From: Oceanicaulis sp. HTCC2633
GTDB lineage: Bacteria > Pseudomonadota > Alphaproteobacteria > Caulobacterales > Maricaulaceae
Assembly (NCBI RefSeq): GCF_000152745.1
Contig: NZ_CH672428.1
Coordinates: forward strand, 2,061,327 to 2,125,326
Reading direction: 5' to 3'
DNA: 64,000 nt
In this document: in pieces, positions 18,061 through 26,198 of the stretch
Position numbering within the stretch: the stretch's first letter is position 1
Layout: each line of letters starts with the position of its first letter
The notes under the pieces: model-generated
Seen by the model: only the letters and a program-made list of their open reading frames with translations
Told to the model about the DNA's origin: nothing
Database searches by the model: none
Position numbers and translations under genes: made by a program

Positions 18061-19107
18061 TTATCGACGCGCCTGAGCGGCGGCGCGAGACAGGCGCAGA
18101 ATCAGGTCGCCGACAATGGCCTCGGCGGGCGCGCCGGAGCGCTTCACGGCGCGTTCGGCGTCAAAGGCGTATTTGCGCGCCTGGTCGAGCCGCCGTCCGG
18201 TCCAGAGCTTGGCCGAGCGTTTGAACTGGTCTGCCGGAGGTCCGAAGCGCGGCGCGCCCGCGCGCGCCAGGGCGCCCGCATCTCCGCCGCCCGAATGGAA
18301 GGTGTCGAACTGATCGATCCGACGCTGAAGCCCGCGCAGCACGCCGACGGGGTTGAGGCCGGCTGACAAGCCCCGGGCATAGGCGGCGTCCGCCGCGCGA
18401 ATGTCGCCGCCCAGGGCCGGGTCGAGGATCTGGTCCATGGCCGCTTCTGAGCCCACCGCTGAGATGTCGGCGATATCCTGACGGGTGATCACATCGTCCT
18501 GGCCCTCGCGCTGATCGGCGAGACCCTTATAGAGGATCAGCTTATCGATCTCGCTGCGCGCCAGGGCGCGATCGCCTTCCAGAAACGGAGCCAGCATGGC
18601 GCGCGCCTCGGGTTCGAGAGTCAGGTGCTCCGCCCGGAACATGTCTTCGGCCAGCGTGATGAGATCACGCGCCGTATCCGCATAACAGGGTGCGGCAAGC
18701 GTGCGTTTGCCATCCTCGGCCGCCTTGCGCAGCTTGGACGTCTTCTTCAGATCACCCGATTCAATGACCAAGGTTGCTTCAGAGGGCGTAACCCCCTCAT
18801 CCACTTCCGCAATGAGCTTCGCGACAGGTGCGGAATCCCCGGAAAGCCGCAAGCGCACGAGCCGGGGGTCACGCGTGAGCGACAGGGCGGCGAGGGCGTC
18901 GGCCAGGGCGGCCGGATCCGCCTTTATGTCTTCATCGGTGAGACGCGTGACAGAGAAAGGATCGTCGGGATCCTTCACGAGCGCTTTTGACAGCGTGTCA
19001 GCGCGCTCGCGCACCATGCCGCCGTCCGGTCCGTAAATGAGATAGACCGTGTAGGAGCCGTCAGGCTGGGCAAGCGCCCGGTCCGCATCCCGGGTCTTGA
19101 GTTTCAC
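18061..19107 (-). CDS. holA: DNA polymerase III delta subunit
   Basis: Clamp-loader subunit that opens the sliding clamp. The 348-residue protein has the HolA N-terminal pattern YTVYLIYGPDGGMVRERADTLSKAL, a central TLVIESGDLKKTSKLRKA strand, LEGDRALARSEIDKLILY, and a C-terminal helical part with GLNPVGVLRGLQRRIDQ. Conservation in this family is low, but length, these motifs and the lptE-holA-parB neighbourhood agree. It overlaps lptE by 4 bp. Confidence 0.9.
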   Translation of the reverse strand: MKLKTRDADRALAQPDGSYTVYLIYGPDGGMVRERADTLSKALVKDPDDPFSVTRLTDEDIKADPAALADALAALSLTRDPRLVRLRLSGDSAPVAKLIAEVDEGVTPSEATLVIESGDLKKTSKLRKAAEDGKRTLAAPCYADTARDLITLAEDMFRAEHLTLEPEARAMLAPFLEGDRALARSEIDKLILYKGLADQREGQDDVITRQDIADISAVGSEAAMDQILDPALGGDIRAADAAYARGLSAGLNPVGVLRGLQRRIDQFDTFHSGGGDAGALARAGAPRFGPPADQFKRSAKLWTGRRLDQARKYAFDAERAVKRSGAPAEAIVGDLILRLSRAAAQARR

Positions 19108-19607
19108 CGCGCTGAATTCGCTTCGCGCTGACGCAGCGCAACGGCGATCTCCCGCACCAGCCGTTCCGCCATGGCCTCGGAGGCCTGTTCTTCAGCGTTC
19201 GAGGCGCCAGATACGAGGGTGTAGGGGTCAGATCCGGCGTCGAAGAGCGATTCCTCGCGCAGCCGACCTTCGGCGATGACGGCGCCGGTCGCATCCGTCA
19301 GCGTGTAATCGGTCGTGATGACCAGCGCATACTGACGTGCAATGCCCGTAGCGCTCAGGCCCAGCGAACGTTGCGCCGTCTCATTGGCGAGGGTCAGGCG
19401 AAACGGACTGCGGCCATCGCCCAGGAAGTCGCGCAGGGCGTCCTCGATGAGATAATCCACGCGATCCTGTCCGCGACTGATCTCGACACCGGGGAGCTGG
19501 TTGAAGCCTGCGCCGCCATAGAGCGGCTGGAAGCCGCACGCGGACAGACTCACCAGGGCCGCCGCGAGGACGCCGGTGCGAATCAGGGAAGGGCGCAGGG
19601 ACAGCAT
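19104..19607 (-). CDS. lptE: LPS-assembly lipoprotein LptE
   Basis: Outer-membrane lipoprotein that plugs LptD and helps insert lipopolysaccharide. The 167-residue protein has a lipoprotein signal ending SLSACGFQPLYGG (Cys24); CGFxPLY is the LptE hallmark. It is followed by short beta-strand segments such as DYLIEDALRDFLGDG and YALVITTDYTLTD. The stop overlaps holA. In many alphaproteobacteria leuS lies directly upstream; here a DUF3576 gene takes that place. Confidence 0.9.
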   Translation of the reverse strand: MLSLRPSLIRTGVLAAALVSLSACGFQPLYGGAGFNQLPGVEISRGQDRVDYLIEDALRDFLGDGRSPFRLTLANETAQRSLGLSATGIARQYALVITTDYTLTDATGAVIAEGRLREESLFDAGSDPYTLVSGASNAEEQASEAMAERLVREIAVALRQREANSAR

Positions 19608-19616
19608 GGACCGTGC

Positions 19617-20096
19617 CTAGTCCTGGATGGTCTGGATGCGCAGCTGACGCGCGCGCGTCAGAATGGCGTTCTCGACCTGGATGCGCGTTGCGGGATCAAC
19701 CTCGGCATCGGCCCAGTCGCCGGCTTCGGTGCGGACCTGCTTGAACAGTTGTACCGACAGGGCGTCCGCGCGCAGGCGCGTATCGAGAATGTAGACGGTC
19801 GCCTTGAAACGCTCGTTCTGGATTTCCGGGTTGGCGTACCAGTCCGTGATGATCACGCCGCCGAACGGGTCCACTTCGGACAGCGGCATGAAGGACAACA
19901 CTTCCAGGGAGGAGCGCCACAGGAAGCTGTTCACGCCGATGCCGGCTTCGGGCGCATCGCTGACCTGGCCGCCGCCGCCGAACACGCCGCCGAGCAGCCC
20001 GCGATCCTGGGAATTGTCCCCGCGCGAGGCGCAAGCAGCCAGGCTGAGAACACAGGCGGTGACGGCGAACGGAGTGATCAAACGGCGAAACAACAT
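19617..20096 (-). CDS. DUF3576 lipoprotein
   Basis: A 159-residue lipoprotein with a signal ending LSLAACAS (Cys22). The mature part contains GIGVNSFLWRSSLEVLSFMPLSEVDPFGGVIITDWY, the characteristic DUF3576 block, then FKATVYILDTRLRADALSVQLFKQ. Function is unknown; it is probably periplasmic and membrane-anchored. Its stop lies 9 bp before lptE on the same strand, so the three genes DUF3576-lptE-holA form one leftward unit. In related genomes this gene usually precedes leuS. Confidence 0.85.
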   Translation of the reverse strand: MLFRRLITPFAVTACVLSLAACASRGDNSQDRGLLGGVFGGGGQVSDAPEAGIGVNSFLWRSSLEVLSFMPLSEVDPFGGVIITDWYANPEIQNERFKATVYILDTRLRADALSVQLFKQVRTEAGDWADAEVDPATRIQVENAILTRARQLRIQTIQD

Positions 20097-20347
20097 TTAG
20101 GCGGCTCCCGGCCAAGCGGTTCTGCGCCGGGTTCCGGCGCGTCTTTGTCTTATTGCTCTATAGCATGCCGGTGCAGGGACGCCAGTCTTGAGGCTGGCGC
20201 TCTGTATGGAACAGCTGTTGTTTTCATGTCACAAATAATCAGTTCTGCGGCCAGACCGGCGCCGTCAGCTTGACGGTTCGGGGCTGATAGTCGGAGAAAA
20301 CAAGGGCACGTCCGGGGGGACGGGGCCGTTCGGCGAGGCCACGAGTT

Positions 20348-21532
20348 ATGACCTGTTTCCGTAAGACGCTGGTATCATGCGTCTTCTCAGGCGGGCTCGT
20401 GGCCGCGCCGACAGCAGCCTGGGGCCAGGACCCATCATGGCGTCCCAGTTTTCTCACTCAGACCGAAGTCGAATTCGAAGCCGATCTCGATCTGTTGATC
20501 GGCGTCGGGGCGTCACAGGCGCCGCGTGATGTTCCGTACGCAGACATGCGGTTGCAGGGCTCGTCTGAGACGCTGACCGACCGGGGCTGGCGATATGGCG
20601 TTGAGGGGCAGGTGCGTCTGACCACGGGCGACGGCCGTCGCGGCCTGGCGCGACCGGGTCTGACAGGTCCGGTACGAAACGGTCTGCCGGTCACCGGGCT
20701 TCTGACCGGATTATCGGCGGATCCGGGTCTGGATGCGTCCAGTTCGCGTCTCTTTGTCGATAAAGCGCAGATTTACCTGCAAACCCGCTGGGTGAAACTG
20801 CGGGCCGGACCCGGGGAGACCGCTGCGGTTCAGGAAGCGTCCCGACCGCTCCATGCCTTTCGCCTCACGCGCGCCCAGGGCGGGGTGATCGATCCGACAG
20901 GCCTCAATCTTGCCGATACCTCGCTCACCCTGGCGGAGGGCGCGGCGGGATTGTCGGTCCAGAGCCAGCGCATTGTCGGGCTCAGACTGTCCGCCTCCTT
21001 TGCGCCGGACGCGGATCCGTGCGCCCAGCAGTGTCATCCCGCGGGAGCGCAGGTATTGCGTGCGGATCTGGGTTCAGTCTGGTCTCTCGCGGCGAGTTTT
21101 GACCGACGTATTCCGACATCCGGCGTGCGCTGGAGCGCTTCGCTCGGTTACGAGACGGCCCGCGCGGACGACCTGATGGGGCTCTCCTTTGACGATCCAT
21201 GGCTGGTCCGCGCCGATCTGGTTCGCGAGGCCGGGAACCTGACGGTCAACCTCTCCGGTCTGACCGGGTCTGACGGCTATCTGGGCGCCGATTACGACAG
21301 CCTGGGCCTGAACATCGCCTATGAGCAAGGCGACTGGGTTTACGGGCTGGAGCTGGGGTATGGCCAGAGTGATCTGGTGCAGACCCGGACCCGAAGCGTC
21401 CAGCTGGGCGCGTCACGACTGGTCGGCGCGCGCGGCGTACTGGGACTGGCGATCCTGCATGTGGAGGAAAACCGGCCTAGCGCGGATCAGGATGCGCTCC
21501 AACTTCTTGTGGAGACAGGGTTGCGTTTTTGA
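20348..21532 (+). CDS. Porin-like outer-membrane protein
   Basis: A 394-residue secreted protein with an N-terminal signal peptide (cleavage probably near AAWGQD, about residue 27) and many alternating strands, ending in VETGLRF; a terminal Phe is typical of outer-membrane barrels. Segments such as YGVEGQVRLTTGDG, DKAQIYLQTRWVKLRAGPGE and LGLNIAYEQGDWVYGLELGYGQ look like porin strands. A Cys pair in DPCAQQCHP could form a disulfide. Substrate is unknown. About 250 bp of gene-free sequence precedes it. Confidence 0.65.
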   Translation: MTCFRKTLVSCVFSGGLVAAPTAAWGQDPSWRPSFLTQTEVEFEADLDLLIGVGASQAPRDVPYADMRLQGSSETLTDRGWRYGVEGQVRLTTGDGRRGLARPGLTGPVRNGLPVTGLLTGLSADPGLDASSSRLFVDKAQIYLQTRWVKLRAGPGETAAVQEASRPLHAFRLTRAQGGVIDPTGLNLADTSLTLAEGAAGLSVQSQRIVGLRLSASFAPDADPCAQQCHPAGAQVLRADLGSVWSLAASFDRRIPTSGVRWSASLGYETARADDLMGLSFDDPWLVRADLVREAGNLTVNLSGLTGSDGYLGADYDSLGLNIAYEQGDWVYGLELGYGQSDLVQTRTRSVQLGASRLVGARGVLGLAILHVEENRPSADQDALQLLVETGLRF

Positions 21533-21630
21533 CACGCCCACGACCGATTGTGCGGGATCAGCGCTTGGGGCGCCTTACAAGCGTCATAAGGCTGGGCTAT
21601 ATCTGATCGTGAACTTGTCTGGATGGGCTC

Positions 21631-22194
21631 ATGCGTATCAACACGCTTCTTGCGACACTGCTGTGCACCGGCGCGCTCTGCGCCGGCGGTTCGGCGTATG
21701 CGCAGGAATCCGCCCAGGACAATGCGTTTGCACTGACGGGCGGGGCCAGCCTCGCTCCGGTGCTGGAGCCCTTCACCTTGTCCTTGCGCGGCTTGGACGC
21801 CCCGGGCGAAACGGCGGAAGCGGCCCGGACCAATGTCAGCACGCCCGCGCGTCCGGTCCTCATCGAAGATCGCGGCTCCGCGTCGGCTCTGCCCTGGTAT
21901 GAGCGTTTCACGCTGGCGCCGTCCGAAACCCGTTCGGTTTGGGCTCAGCCGTCTGACGAATTCCACCTGCAGGCCGGCGATCGCTGGGGCGTGACTCTGG
22001 GCTATGTGGCTCCGGCTCGCGGCGCGCAGGGCGTTGATCTTGAAGACTTCAGCGCGGGCGCATTCTACGAGTTCTCCGAGCATTTCCGCTTTGGCGGTGA
22101 AGTCCGCTTCACCTCGCCCGAAGAGCAGGTCTTTGGCGAGGATGGCCAGGACAAGGCTCCGGAAATCCGGTTTGAGTCCGCGTTCCGCTTCTAG
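21631..22194 (+). CDS. NtrZ-like periplasmic protein
   Basis: A 187-residue protein with a signal peptide (cut near GGSAYAQ). The C-terminal half, WGVTLGYVAPARGAQGVD then LEDFSAGAFYEFSEHFRFGGEVRF and a final RFESAFRF, matches my recollection of the NtrZ family, periplasmic proteins that inhibit the NtrY kinase in Caulobacter. The terminal Phe could instead mean a small outer-membrane barrel. It follows the porin-like gene by 98 bp on the same strand. Confidence 0.5.
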   Translation: MRINTLLATLLCTGALCAGGSAYAQESAQDNAFALTGGASLAPVLEPFTLSLRGLDAPGETAEAARTNVSTPARPVLIEDRGSASALPWYERFTLAPSETRSVWAQPSDEFHLQAGDRWGVTLGYVAPARGAQGVDLEDFSAGAFYEFSEHFRFGGEVRFTSPEEQVFGEDGQDKAPEIRFESAFRF

Positions 22195-22198
22195 GCGG

Positions 22199-22810
22199 TC
22201 ACCGGCTCACGGTCAGGGCTCCGACAGCGCCCGCTCCTGAAATTCCCAGATTTTCCAGTCGCCTGATCGTGCGGGACGTCATGCCGCCCAGAGCATAGAC
22301 CGGCAGCGTGCTGCGCGCGGCATGGGCCGCCAGTCTGAACGGTCCCATGGGCCGTGTCGCGCTGGGGCTGTGCGACGGGAAAACGGTTGAAACAAAAGCG
22401 AGATCGGCAAGACGCCCGGCTCGGCGCAGGGCTTGGGGCGAATGGGCACTGGTTGACACCAGCCCTTGGGTTCGCCGGACATTCGCGCCTGTCAGCAGGC
22501 GTTCGGGCCAGTGAACGCCATCCGCCCCGGCCTGTCTCGCCAGATCGGGATCTGCAGAGATCAGGCACATCCCGCCCGCCTGATGTCGCAGCCTCACCAC
22601 ATCATCCGCCTGCTGGCGGATCTCCGGCTTGCCGAAGGTGCGAAGAATGAGGCCGACCCCGGCCGGAAGAGCATGCGCCAGCGCCATCAGATCCGGTGTG
22701 CGATCGGGATCGCTGAGGCAGAAGAGGGCCGGCAAAGGGCCGCGCGGCCCTTCGAGCCGTGCAGCCCGACTTGCCAGCCGGGCAGTATCGTCATACCCCC
22801 TCATTCCCAT
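22199..22810 (-). CDS. Thiamine phosphate synthase/TenI family protein
   Basis: A TIM-barrel protein of the ThiE/TenI family (203 aa). Recognisable parts are ALPAGVGLILRTFG, CLISADPDLARQAGADGVHWPERL, LVSTSAHSPQALRRA, FVSTVFPSHSPSATRPMGPF and VYALGGMTSRTIRRL. The GVHWPE motif replaces the GVHLGQxD of authentic ThiE, and the pyrophosphate-binding residues look reduced, so it may be TenI-like rather than a true synthase. The ATG at 22810 overlaps the divergent YggS start; ATG 22804 is an alternative. Confidence 0.7.
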   Translation of the reverse strand: MGMRGYDDTARLASRAARLEGPRGPLPALFCLSDPDRTPDLMALAHALPAGVGLILRTFGKPEIRQQADDVVRLRHQAGGMCLISADPDLARQAGADGVHWPERLLTGANVRRTQGLVSTSAHSPQALRRAGRLADLAFVSTVFPSHSPSATRPMGPFRLAAHAARSTLPVYALGGMTSRTIRRLENLGISGAGAVGALTVSR

Positions 22811-23504
22811 GACAGACCTTTATCCCACTTCCCCGGACGGCGTCGCCGCCGCGCGCGCCGAGATTTTGAACCGGATCGCCAGAGCGGCCAAGCAGGCCGG
22901 GCGGTCCGCTGACGAAATTGATCTGGTAGCGGTCTCCAAGGTTCAGCCTGACGACCGCGTGGACGCCATGCTGGCCGCCGGGCAGCGCATTTTTGGCGAG
23001 AACCGGGTACAGGAAGCGCAAAAGCGCTGGGCAGGCCGTCGCGAGACCTATCCGGACCTGCAATTGCGTCTGATCGGGCCGCTGCAGTCGAACAAGGCGG
23101 ACGACGCCTGCGCCCTGTTTGACGTCATCGAGACGCTGGACCGGGAAAAGCTTGCAGGGGCGCTGGTGAAGGCCATGGAGAAGACCGGGCGTCGCCCCGC
23201 GCTCTATGTGCAGGTCAATACCGGCGATGAACCCCAGAAGGCGGGGCTGGCGGTCAATGAATGCGTGGAATTCGTGCGCCATTGTCGACGCGATCTTGAT
23301 CTGCCCGTTGAAGGCCTCATGTGCATTCCGCCGGTGGAGGAGCCCGCCGCGCCGCACTTCGCCCTGCTGGCCAAGCTGGCCGCCCGGGCGGATGTCGCCC
23401 GGCTCTCCATGGGAATGAGTTCGGATTTCGAACTGGGCGTGCAGCTGGGCGCGACCTCGATGCGAGTGGGATCCGCCCTGTTTGGCGAACGGGAGGCGCG
23501 CTAG
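22809..23504 (+). CDS. YggS/PROSC pyridoxal-phosphate homeostasis protein
   Basis: PLP-binding protein of the YggS family, thought to control vitamin B6 pools. The protein (231 aa) has LVAVSKVQPDDRV with the Schiff-base Lys, FGENRVQEAQKRW, LIGPLQSNKADDAC, YVQVNTGDEPQKAGL, GLMCIPP and LSMGMSSDFELGVQLGATSMRVGSALFG, the full family set. The ATG at 22809 is preferred because homologues start there; an in-frame extension upstream is antisense to the ThiE-like gene. Its TAG shares a CTAG with the convergent L,D-transpeptidase. Confidence 0.92.
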   Translation: MTDLYPTSPDGVAAARAEILNRIARAAKQAGRSADEIDLVAVSKVQPDDRVDAMLAAGQRIFGENRVQEAQKRWAGRRETYPDLQLRLIGPLQSNKADDACALFDVIETLDREKLAGALVKAMEKTGRRPALYVQVNTGDEPQKAGLAVNECVEFVRHCRRDLDLPVEGLMCIPPVEEPAAPHFALLAKLAARADVARLSMGMSSDFELGVQLGATSMRVGSALFGEREAR

Positions 23505-24010
23505 GGCGCGACCTCGATCCAGTCCTGCGACGTCAAGCGTCCGACCAGCTCGATCAGTCGGGACCGCTCGATCGCCACGCACCCCTCGGTGGGTTTGAAG
23601 TCCGGCGAGGCGCAGTGCAGGAAGATGGCGGACCCGAGTCCCGGCCGGGGCGGGTCATCATTATGGCCCAGGACCACCACAAGGTCGTACAGACCGTCCT
23701 CGCGCGTCATGGTTTCACAAGAGGCCGGATAGGGCAGGCGCACGGGCTGGTTATAGGCCGGGTCGCCGGGCGCATCGCACCAGCCGTCATCGGAGCGGAT
23801 GGGATCGATCACAAGAGAGGTCTCGGGCCGGTCGAGGCGATCGGCGCGCCAATAGGCGCGCCGGACCCGCCAGCATCCCAGCGGGCTCATGCCGTCCCCT
23901 TCGGTCTTGTCCTGGGCTGCAATCACGCCGGAACGACCGATCGCGCACGTCGCCGTGAAGTCGGATCCTTGAAGCTGTTTGCGGCTGGCGCTGGCGACAT
24001 AAACCGTCAT
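23501..24010 (-). CDS. L,D-transpeptidase (YkuD) family protein
   Basis: Catalytic YkuD domain protein (169 aa). The active-site block reads AIFLHCASPDFKPTEGCVAI, with the conserved His and the nucleophile Cys in GCVAI. Earlier, IAAQDKTEGDGMSPLGCWRV fits the family's KxEGDxxTPxG motif. No signal peptide is evident, so either it is cytosolic, uses a noncanonical route, or the start lies further upstream. Members cross-link or remodel peptidoglycan, but many stand-alone short forms are uncharacterised. Confidence 0.82.
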   Translation of the reverse strand: MTVYVASASRKQLQGSDFTATCAIGRSGVIAAQDKTEGDGMSPLGCWRVRRAYWRADRLDRPETSLVIDPIRSDDGWCDAPGDPAYNQPVRLPYPASCETMTREDGLYDLVVVLGHNDDPPRPGLGSAIFLHCASPDFKPTEGCVAIERSRLIELVGRLTSQDWIEVAP

Positions 24011-24335
24011 GGCGAGGTCCGGCGGGCTTAGGGGAAACCCCTTACATGTAACATTCGCCGCGAACCGTGCGGGGTCGGCGACGGAGACTTCTGCACCTTG
24101 CGAGCAAGGCGTTGAGGGTCTCCGGTCGCCTCCCCCACCACGGCGGGCGGCCTCACGAAAAAATTCGCGAGGCTCACAAAGCCGTCAGGCAAGTTTCACG
24201 CCGTTTGGAGTACATCGGTTTTGCAACGAGATTGCGCGTTTGCCATTGCGCAATCGGGTGCGGACAGGCAAGGCTTGCCGGTAGACTTCGACCGGTGGGC
24301 ACAGTTTGTCAGGCCGCCCGACTGGAGACAGACCC
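24011..24335 (+). promoter_or_regulatory. cenR upstream region with a hairpin
   Basis: A 325-bp gap between divergent genes. The one clear element is the inverted repeat GATTGCGC (24230-24237) and GCGCAATC (24248-24255) around a 10-base spacer, about 80 bp before cenR. It could be an operator or an RNA hairpin. I see no convincing gene here. Confidence 0.35.
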
Positions 24336-25022
24336 ATGACGAACAAGAAGACGATCCTGCTGGTTGATGACGATGATGACCTGCGCGAGGCGCTGGCCGA
24401 GCAATTCGGATTTGAGGACGATTTCAACGTCCTGACCGCCAATGCGGCGAAGCCGGGCATGGAGCTCGCCCGGTCCGAGCCCGTGGACATCATCATTTTT
24501 GATGTCGGATTGCCGGACATGGACGGACGCGAGGCGTGCCGCCATCTGCGCAAGGACGGCGTGAGCACCCCCATCCTCCTCCTGACGGCCCAGTCCGGCG
24601 ATGCCGACCATGTTCTGGGGCTGCGCTCGGGCGCCGATGACTTCCTGGCCAAGCCGATTAGCTTTGTGGTGCTGCTCGAGCGGGTGCAATCCCAGCTGCG
24701 TCGTCACCAGCAAAGCGAGGATGCGGTGCTCCAGGTCGGGCCCTACCGGTTCAAGCCGTCCATGAAGATCCTGATCGATGCAGAGGATCGCAAGACCCGG
24801 CTGACCGAGAAAGAAACCAATATTCTCAAATACCTCTACCGTGCCGGTGGTCAGCCTGTGGCGCGGGAGGAGTTGCTCGATCAGGTCTGGGGCTATCACC
24901 GCGAGGCCAATACCCACACGCTGGAAACGCATGTCTATCGCCTGCGTCAGAAGATCGAGTCCGATCCCCAGCACGCGCGTCTGCTGATCACCGAGAGCGG
25001 CGGCTACCGGCTGCAGATGTAG
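24336..25022 (+). CDS. cenR: OmpR-family response regulator, CenR-like
   Basis: Two-component transcriptional regulator (228 aa). The receiver domain starts KKTILLVDDDDDLREALAEQ, with phospho-acceptor Asp56 in IIIFDVGLPDMDGRE, Thr in LLLTAQS and Lys in FLAKPIS. The C-terminal winged helix has LTEKETNILKYLYRAGG and HTLETHVYRLRQKIE. The pattern and origin-proximal location match CenR, an essential regulator of cell-envelope functions in Caulobacter. The ATG at 24336 follows GGAG; the sensor kinase is not in this window. Confidence 0.8.
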   Translation: MTNKKTILLVDDDDDLREALAEQFGFEDDFNVLTANAAKPGMELARSEPVDIIIFDVGLPDMDGREACRHLRKDGVSTPILLLTAQSGDADHVLGLRSGADDFLAKPISFVVLLERVQSQLRRHQQSEDAVLQVGPYRFKPSMKILIDAEDRKTRLTEKETNILKYLYRAGGQPVAREELLDQVWGYHREANTHTLETHVYRLRQKIESDPQHARLLITESGGYRLQM

Positions 25023-25136
25023 GTGATTCGTAAATCAAGTCTCAAATTGAGTTTCATACCGCACCCAAACAGATGAATCTCAGCGACTAAAGCTCAATTA
25101 AATCAAAGCTTTGTTTCATTAGCCGTGGATAACTAG

Positions 25137-25309
25137 TTTGGCCTAGTAGACTCATACTGCGGAGCGGAGTCAGAATTAGGGCATGCAGTACTTGAACTAC
25201 TGCATGCCCTAGTCAGTTTTGAGCTCTTGAGTAATCTTGGGCTGGCTAGCAGCCCGGTTGCGGGTCCCGTAAAGGAGGGCAGCGCAAAGCGCTGTCCTCT
25301 CTTTGTTTG
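25137..25309 (+). ncRNA. Candidate structured RNA with three hairpins
   Basis: Hairpin 1 has perfect 14-bp arms TAGGGCATGCAGTA (25177-25190) and TACTGCATGCCCTA (25198-25211), followed by GTCAGTTTT. Hairpin 2 is GGGCTG-gctag-CAGCCC near 25240-25256. Hairpin 3 pairs GAGGGCAGCGC (25275-25285) with GCGCTGTCCTC (25289-25299) and is followed by TCTTTGTTT, a good intrinsic terminator. The T tracts favour the plus strand. No known RNA family is recognised; hairpin 1 or 3 could simply terminate cenR. Confidence 0.35.
25275..25309 (+). terminator. Intrinsic terminator downstream of cenR
   Basis: Eleven-bp stem with one G-U pair, AAA loop, then TCTTTGTTT. It would end cenR transcription or an RNA encoded in the gap. 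Confidence 0.7.
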
Positions 25310-25356
25310 AAACATGCGATACTGATTCTGCGTGGTCAAGACGAAGCTAGTTAAGG

Positions 25357-26166
25357 TCAGCCCAAGCGCAGGGTGACCGGGGCATGGTCTGACGGCTTTT
25401 CCCAGTCCCGGGCGTTATCCCAGATCCGGAAGCTGTCGCGGCCGTCCTTGAGGGCGGCGTCCTTCAGGGCCGGGCTGACCCAGATATGATCGAGACGCCG
25501 GCCCCGATTGGAAGCGCGCCAGTCCTTGCTGCGATAGCTCCACCAGGTGAAGAGCTTCTCCGGTTCGTCGATCAGTTCACGGGCCACGTCGATATACTCG
25601 CCGGCCTCAAGCCAGGCGTTCAGCGCCTCCACCTCGACCGGGGTATGGGAGACTACTTTAAGAAGCTGCTTGTGGGACCACACATCGTGTTCGCGCGGAG
25701 CGATGTTGAAATCGCCCACCAGCACGAGCGGCGCGTTTTCCTTGGCGCGATCCGCCGCATAACCCTTCAGGCGCTCGAGGAATTCAAGCTTGTGCGCGAA
25801 GCGCGGATTGATCTCCGGGTCCGGCTCGTCGCCGCCCGCGGGAATGTAATAGTTCTGAAGCTCCACGCCGTTGACCCGGACCCGCTGGAAACGCGCTTCC
25901 CCGCGCGGGCAGAGCTTGTCCTGATCGAGCGGCTCGATGGGCGTGCGCGAGGCGATGGCGACGCCATGCAGGCCCTTCTGACCGACGATATGCAGATGGG
26001 GGAAGCCCATCTCCTCGAATTCCTTGCGGGGGAACTGGTCGGGCAGACACTTGATCTCCTGCAGGGCGATCACGTCAGGCTGGGCCTCCTTCACGAAACT
26101 CGCCACATGAGGCGCGCGCAGACGGACAGAATTGATGTTCCAGGTGGCGAGCGTGAACGGGGTCAT
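25357..26166 (-). CDS. xthA: Exodeoxyribonuclease III (AP endonuclease)
   Basis: Base-excision-repair nuclease cutting at abasic sites (269 aa). Motifs are FTLATWNINSVRLRAPHV, VIALQEIKCLPDQFP with the metal-binding Glu, LVLVGDFNIAP with Asp and Asn, RLDHIWVSPAL and the final KPSDHAPV with Asp-His. The ATG at 26166 is preferred over a TTG two codons earlier because AGGA lies 8 bases upstream. The unknown gene at 26199 lies 32 bp upstream on the same strand. Confidence 0.93.
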   Translation of the reverse strand: MTPFTLATWNINSVRLRAPHVASFVKEAQPDVIALQEIKCLPDQFPRKEFEEMGFPHLHIVGQKGLHGVAIASRTPIEPLDQDKLCPRGEARFQRVRVNGVELQNYYIPAGGDEPDPEINPRFAHKLEFLERLKGYAADRAKENAPLVLVGDFNIAPREHDVWSHKQLLKVVSHTPVEVEALNAWLEAGEYIDVARELIDEPEKLFTWWSYRSKDWRASNRGRRLDHIWVSPALKDAALKDGRDSFRIWDNARDWEKPSDHAPVTLRLG

Positions 26167-26198
26167 GGGCAATCCTGAGTGAAGGGCGGTCAGCGATA

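Larger units (their letters stand above)
25023..25356. other. AT-rich gene-free region after cenR
   Basis: 334 bp without a credible gene between convergent cenR and xthA. The first 120 bases are only about 38-40% GC, far below neighbours. It contains a DnaA-box-like CGTGGATAA (25124-25132) and three successive hairpins described separately. Composition and structure suggest a noncoding RNA or a remnant of transferred DNA. Confidence 0.5.
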
